Source of the DNA: Chloroflexota bacterium
GTDB lineage: Bacteria > Chloroflexota > Anaerolineae > Thermoflexales > Thermoflexaceae
Assembly (NCBI GenBank): GCA_030550075.1
Contig: JAUQQB010000104.1
Coordinates: 1 to 8,496 of the forward strand
DNA length: 8,496 bases
Direction: 5' to 3'
Below, piece by piece: positions 6,022 to 8,496 of this stretch. Positions within the stretch are counted from its first letter, which is position 1. The number at the start of each line of letters is the position of its first letter. The translations under genes were made by a program, and so were the position numbers. Under the pieces are notes generated by a model that saw nothing but the letters and a program-made list of their open reading frames with translations, searched no databases and was not told where the DNA came from.

Positions 6022-6050
6022 CTATCTAACAGCGCGAATTATTAAACTTT
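6011..6050 (+). terminator. Candidate terminator overlapping the Cys-rich gene stop
   Basis: TCGCGC (6011-6016) pairs with GCGCGA (6032-6037) across a 15-base loop that contains the stop codon, followed by the A/T-rich run ATTATTAAACTTTT. The loop is long and the T-run is interrupted, so efficiency is uncertain. Confidence 0.3.
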
Positions 6051-6137
6051 TGTGTTAACAGAACGCGGATGAGATAGATTGTTCGGTATATTTTCACGCC
6101 ATAAATATCGCCTTATGAAGGCAGATGGAGGGCTACG

Positions 6138-7823
6138 ATGTGGGGTAAGCTCGCGAAACAGAGCGCGCTATACTTTTATCGGTTCTTTGGGATGCTTGCG
6201 CTCGGGCTGGCCGCGTGCCGCCCGAGTGAGCCTCAGCCGTCCCTTCTATCCGCTTCCCCCACGCCAAGCTGGGCACCCTCCCTCTCCCCTGCCGGCCCTA
6301 CCTCTACGCCTCTCCCGACCTCCACGCCGCGCCCCACCCCTACCCCATCCGCATCCCGCTGCGAATGGTTGGGGGAGCCTGCTCGCCTTCCCGACCTCTC
6401 CACACTGCGGTGGGAGGACCGGACCCTCGGCCCCCATCGCATGCGGGTGCTGAGGGGCCTTCCCATCCCTCCCATCCTCTCCAGCCTGACCCCGGACGGC
6501 CACTTCCTGGAGGTGCTCTTCGCTACCGAAGGGGGGAAAGCTCTGGTGGCTCTGGATCTCGCCGACACGGCCCACCAGCTGGTGAGGGCGTTCTCTCGGT
6601 TCTGCCCGCTGGCTGATCCGGTCCTCTGCATGGATCCGGAATGGATGCGGTGGGATCCCACCCTTACGCAGCGCAACCGGCTTCCGGATGGCCGGCGGCT
6701 GAGGATCAACGAGGCCGGCCGGGTGCAGGTGGAAGATGGGAAGACGCTCACCTTAAACACCCCTGTTTCGTTTATGGCGGTCTACCCGGCGGGGGGGAAC
6801 AGTATCCTGAACTACGACGGGATGGGTCTATGGCGCGGGACCTTGCAGCCTCCAGCCTGGGAGCGGATCCAGGATGGGCAGGGCCGGCCCCTGCACGGCC
6901 GTTGGGTCCTCCCGGTCCGATCCACCGACTGGGCCCTCGCCGTCGAGCCCATCTCGGAGTTCATGCCCCTGACGGTGACCCCCGGACCCCCTCAGGTCGA
7001 ACCGGGGACTCGGGGTTCATCTCCCCCTACACCCACACCCCACATCCCAGGCCCTGGGGAGCCGTTCGCCTTCCACTTTTGGCGGGTGCCGCTGAAGCAG
7101 GGTGAGCCAGCAGTGCGGCTGTCGACGTTCCGGACAGAGGTGATCGCCACCGATATGCCGACGCCGGACCCGGTGTTGCTCCGCGACGGCCGCCACGTGG
7201 TACTTTACTGGCCCTTTATGATCGTCGTGGAGGGGATCTGGTCCATGAGCGAGCTGGTGGCGGTGGAGACCGGGCAACGGGTGGCGGAGGGGGCGCTGGG
7301 GTTGCCGGAAGGGACCGTGCTGGTGGATGGGTTGGCGATGGCCGACGGCCGGTGGGTCTTGGGGGAGGTGGTCGACCGGCGCACCCGCCAAGGGTGGGGG
7401 ATCTGGGTGGCTTCGGGGGAGGACCTGTCGAGGCATTGGACGTTCGAGGGCTGGCGAGGGGCGCAGGCGTGGCATCCGGACGGGAAGGCGGTGGTGGTGC
7501 GGGCGGGATCGATAGGGGAGCCGGGGCGATTGGGGGTGCTGCGGCTACCGCCGGGCGCGGAGGGGGTGCGGCCGCTGGAAGGGGTGCAGCCCCCGGTGGG
7601 ATGGGCGGGGGATTGGGTAGTGGGACGGGCGGCGGAAGCCCCAGCAAAGGCGCGTGCGGTGGATCCCGAGGGGCAGGTAGTGGAGTTGGACCTCTCCGAG
7701 CTCGGGATGTTCTTGCAGGACGTGCTGGGCGGAAGGGATCGGGTCTGGCTGGTGGTGGGCGCTGTGGAGCCGGACCGCCAGTGCCGCTACACCCTGGTGG
7801 AATGGGCACTCCCGACCCCTTGA
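6138..7823 (+). CDS. Lipoprotein with Pro/Ser/Thr linkers and propeller-like repeats, function unknown
   Basis: Protein of 561 residues. The N-terminus is a lipoprotein signal with lipobox L24-A25-A26-C27, so the mature protein should be anchored by lipid at C27 on the outer face of the membrane. Residues 28-74 are a disordered Pro/Ser/Thr spacer (PTPTPSASR at the end). A second TP-rich stretch lies near residues 280-305 and splits the protein into two globular parts. Segments such as SLTPDGHFLEVLF and WHPDGKAVVVRAG resemble the D-G-K strands of PD40/WD-like beta-propellers, so a propeller is plausible but not established. No catalytic motif is seen. The start is supported by GGAGGG (6127-6132), five bases before the ATG. 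It stands alone, 116 bases after the Cys-rich gene, and returns to high GC. A strict homologue assignment is not possible by eye. Confidence 0.85.
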   Translation: MWGKLAKQSALYFYRFFGMLALGLAACRPSEPQPSLLSASPTPSWAPSLSPAGPTSTPLPTSTPRPTPTPSASRCEWLGEPARLPDLSTLRWEDRTLGPHRMRVLRGLPIPPILSSLTPDGHFLEVLFATEGGKALVALDLADTAHQLVRAFSRFCPLADPVLCMDPEWMRWDPTLTQRNRLPDGRRLRINEAGRVQVEDGKTLTLNTPVSFMAVYPAGGNSILNYDGMGLWRGTLQPPAWERIQDGQGRPLHGRWVLPVRSTDWALAVEPISEFMPLTVTPGPPQVEPGTRGSSPPTPTPHIPGPGEPFAFHFWRVPLKQGEPAVRLSTFRTEVIATDMPTPDPVLLRDGRHVVLYWPFMIVVEGIWSMSELVAVETGQRVAEGALGLPEGTVLVDGLAMADGRWVLGEVVDRRTRQGWGIWVASGEDLSRHWTFEGWRGAQAWHPDGKAVVVRAGSIGEPGRLGVLRLPPGAEGVRPLEGVQPPVGWAGDWVVGRAAEAPAKARAVDPEGQVVELDLSELGMFLQDVLGGRDRVWLVVGAVEPDRQCRYTLVEWALPTP

Positions 7824-7861
7824 GCGGCACCAGCCTTGATCCCCGGGATCCTTACGGAATC

Positions 7862-7879
7862 CCCTGACCCGTTTCAGGG
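7862..7879 (+). terminator. Hairpin downstream of the lipoprotein gene
   Basis: CCCTGA (7862-7867) pairs with TCAGGG (7874-7879) around loop CCCGTT, 38 bases after the lipoprotein stop. A GC-rich palindrome GATCCCCGGGATC lies just before it at 7838-7850. There is no T-tract, so intrinsic termination would be weak; it may instead protect the mRNA 3' end. Confidence 0.3.
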
Positions 7880-7920
7880 CAGCCCGGAGCCACCCTCACG
7901 GAACTTCAGTAGGGTGCAAG

Positions 7921-8064
7921 ATGGGGCGGCTGGACGAGCCGTAGATCGCCACCTTGGTGGATTTGGAGAACCTGCCGTTTCTGGGAGGAGGCTGGGAGAT
8001 GGACGCGGTGGGGGGGGCTCCTCAAGAGAGGAAAACCAGTGAAAGGCGAAGTGTTAAGATGAGA
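7921..8064 (+). pseudogene. Possible remnant of an NYN-domain gene start
   Basis: In the frame starting ATG 7921, the translation reads MGRLDEP, a TAG stop, then IATLVDLENLPFLGG and further residues to a TGA at 8062-8064. The segment hydrophobic-VDLENLP resembles the first strand of NYN (LabA/DUF88-type) nuclease domains, where the Asp and Asn of D-x2-N help bind metal. The stop and the short length argue for a decayed or interrupted gene next to the insertion sequence on the right. The match is only about ten residues, so chance is quite possible. The rest of 7824-8186 contains nothing else I can call apart from the hairpins listed. Confidence 0.2.
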
Positions 8065-8116
8065 TGAAAGGAGAGGACACATTTCACCGGGTGAAGGTGG
8101 GCGCTGAAGACACGAT

Positions 8117-8144
8117 GAACTCGTCTCAAAACCCCTGATGGGTT
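8117..8144 (+). repeat. Candidate left end of the right-hand IS5-type element
   Basis: GAACTCGTCTCAAAACC at 8117-8133 has the look of an IS5-group terminal repeat (a GTCTCAAAA core). It is followed by the hairpin AACCC / CTGAT / GGGTT at 8130-8144, 42 bases before the transposase start. The matching right end is outside the window, so this cannot be confirmed here. Confidence 0.35.
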
Positions 8145-8186
8145 AAGATCACCCTGGAATTCCCTGACTGGGATAGGGGGTGGAGG

Positions 8187-8496
8187 ATGGAATTCCGGGA
8201 GCTGAAGGATGAGGAATGGGCTTTCCTCGAGCCCCTGCGGCCTCCCAGGGCCCGGACGGGCAGGCCCCGAGCCGACGACCGCAAGACCCGGAACGGAATT
8301 CTATACGTCCTGACCACAGGATGCCGGTGGATGGATAGGCCCGCAAAGGATGGCTCATACCAGACGGCCTGGCGGAGGCGGAAGGAATGGGAAGCCCAAG
8401 GGGTATGGGAAAGGCGGTGGCGGCGCCTCCTGGAATGGGGGTATCGGGAGAAGAAACTGTCCCTGGAAGGGGTCGGGGTCGAGGCGACGACCGTGG
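8187..8496 (+). CDS. IS5-type transposase N-terminal part (DUF4096), cut by window edge
   Basis: The first 103 residues of a transposase that continues beyond the window. The chain matches the DUF4096 helical DNA-binding region of IS5-type transposases: FRELKDEEWAFLEPL, then GRPRADDRKTRNGILYVL, then TGCRWMDRP, then DGSYQTAWRRRKEWEAQGVWE. It ends in LSLEGVGVEATTV, near where the first catalytic Asp strand is expected; whether the DDE core is intact cannot be seen. The ATG at 8187 is preceded by AGGGGG at 8175-8180 with six bases between. This is a different transposase subgroup from the minus-strand one at 2824-3858, so two separate insertion events have shaped the region. Confidence 0.85.
   Translation, partial: MEFRELKDEEWAFLEPLRPPRARTGRPRADDRKTRNGILYVLTTGCRWMDRPAKDGSYQTAWRRRKEWEAQGVWERRWRRLLEWGYREKKLSLEGVGVEATTV

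Noticed and set aside
1..8496. CRISPR array, tRNA or rRNA genes
   Set aside because: No regularly spaced repeats and no tRNA or rRNA signature were seen on either strand.

Overview
The window looks like an accessory region of a high-GC bacterial chromosome. I think a thermophilic Chloroflexota (Anaerolineae or Thermoflexia-like) host is most likely. That is inference from style only: small secreted or lipid-anchored proteins of unknown function with TP/SP-rich linkers, a DCC-domain protein fused to a DUF4367-like domain, a NarL-type regulator and IS5-group transposases. No rRNA, tRNA or universal marker is present to confirm it.

Layout, left to right. (1) 3-467: the 3' part of a NarL/FixJ response regulator, followed by a modest terminator-like hairpin. 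(2) 468-1320: a low-GC block holding a potentially structured leader (600-651) and a secreted Trp-rich 199-aa protein. (3) 1478-2837: a tight two-gene unit of a secreted 226-aa protein and a six-helix Gly/Trp-rich membrane protein. (4) 2824-3858, minus strand: an intact DDE transposase (IS5 group, DDE_Tnp_4 type) whose 3' end overlaps the membrane protein gene tail to tail by 14 bp. (5) 3859-4192: a gene-poor stretch with an 11-bp-period direct repeat and a doubtful small Cys-rich ORF. (6) 4193-5185: a DCC (DUF393) thiol-oxidoreductase-like domain, an internal Tat-like/hydrophobic segment and a DUF4367-like domain in one polypeptide. (7) 5186-6021: a second low-GC block, with a perfect 10-bp inverted repeat and then a 197-aa, 15-Cys protein resembling an M23/LytM fold that lacks the first zinc-binding motif. 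(8) 6138-7823: a 561-aa lipoprotein with Pro-rich linkers. (9) 7824-8186: mostly noncoding, with a hairpin and a possible broken NYN-type gene start. (10) 8187-8496: the N-terminal part of a second IS5-type (DUF4096) transposase that runs off the window.

All genes except the first transposase are on the plus strand. The common theme is the cell surface: five of the six non-mobile complete genes have a signal peptide, lipobox or membrane segments. The two small proteins encoded in AT-richer DNA (Trp-rich and Cys-rich) stand out by composition and are the best candidates for something undescribed. The DCC protein sitting directly upstream of the 15-Cys protein suggests a possible thiol-redox link, which is only a hypothesis.
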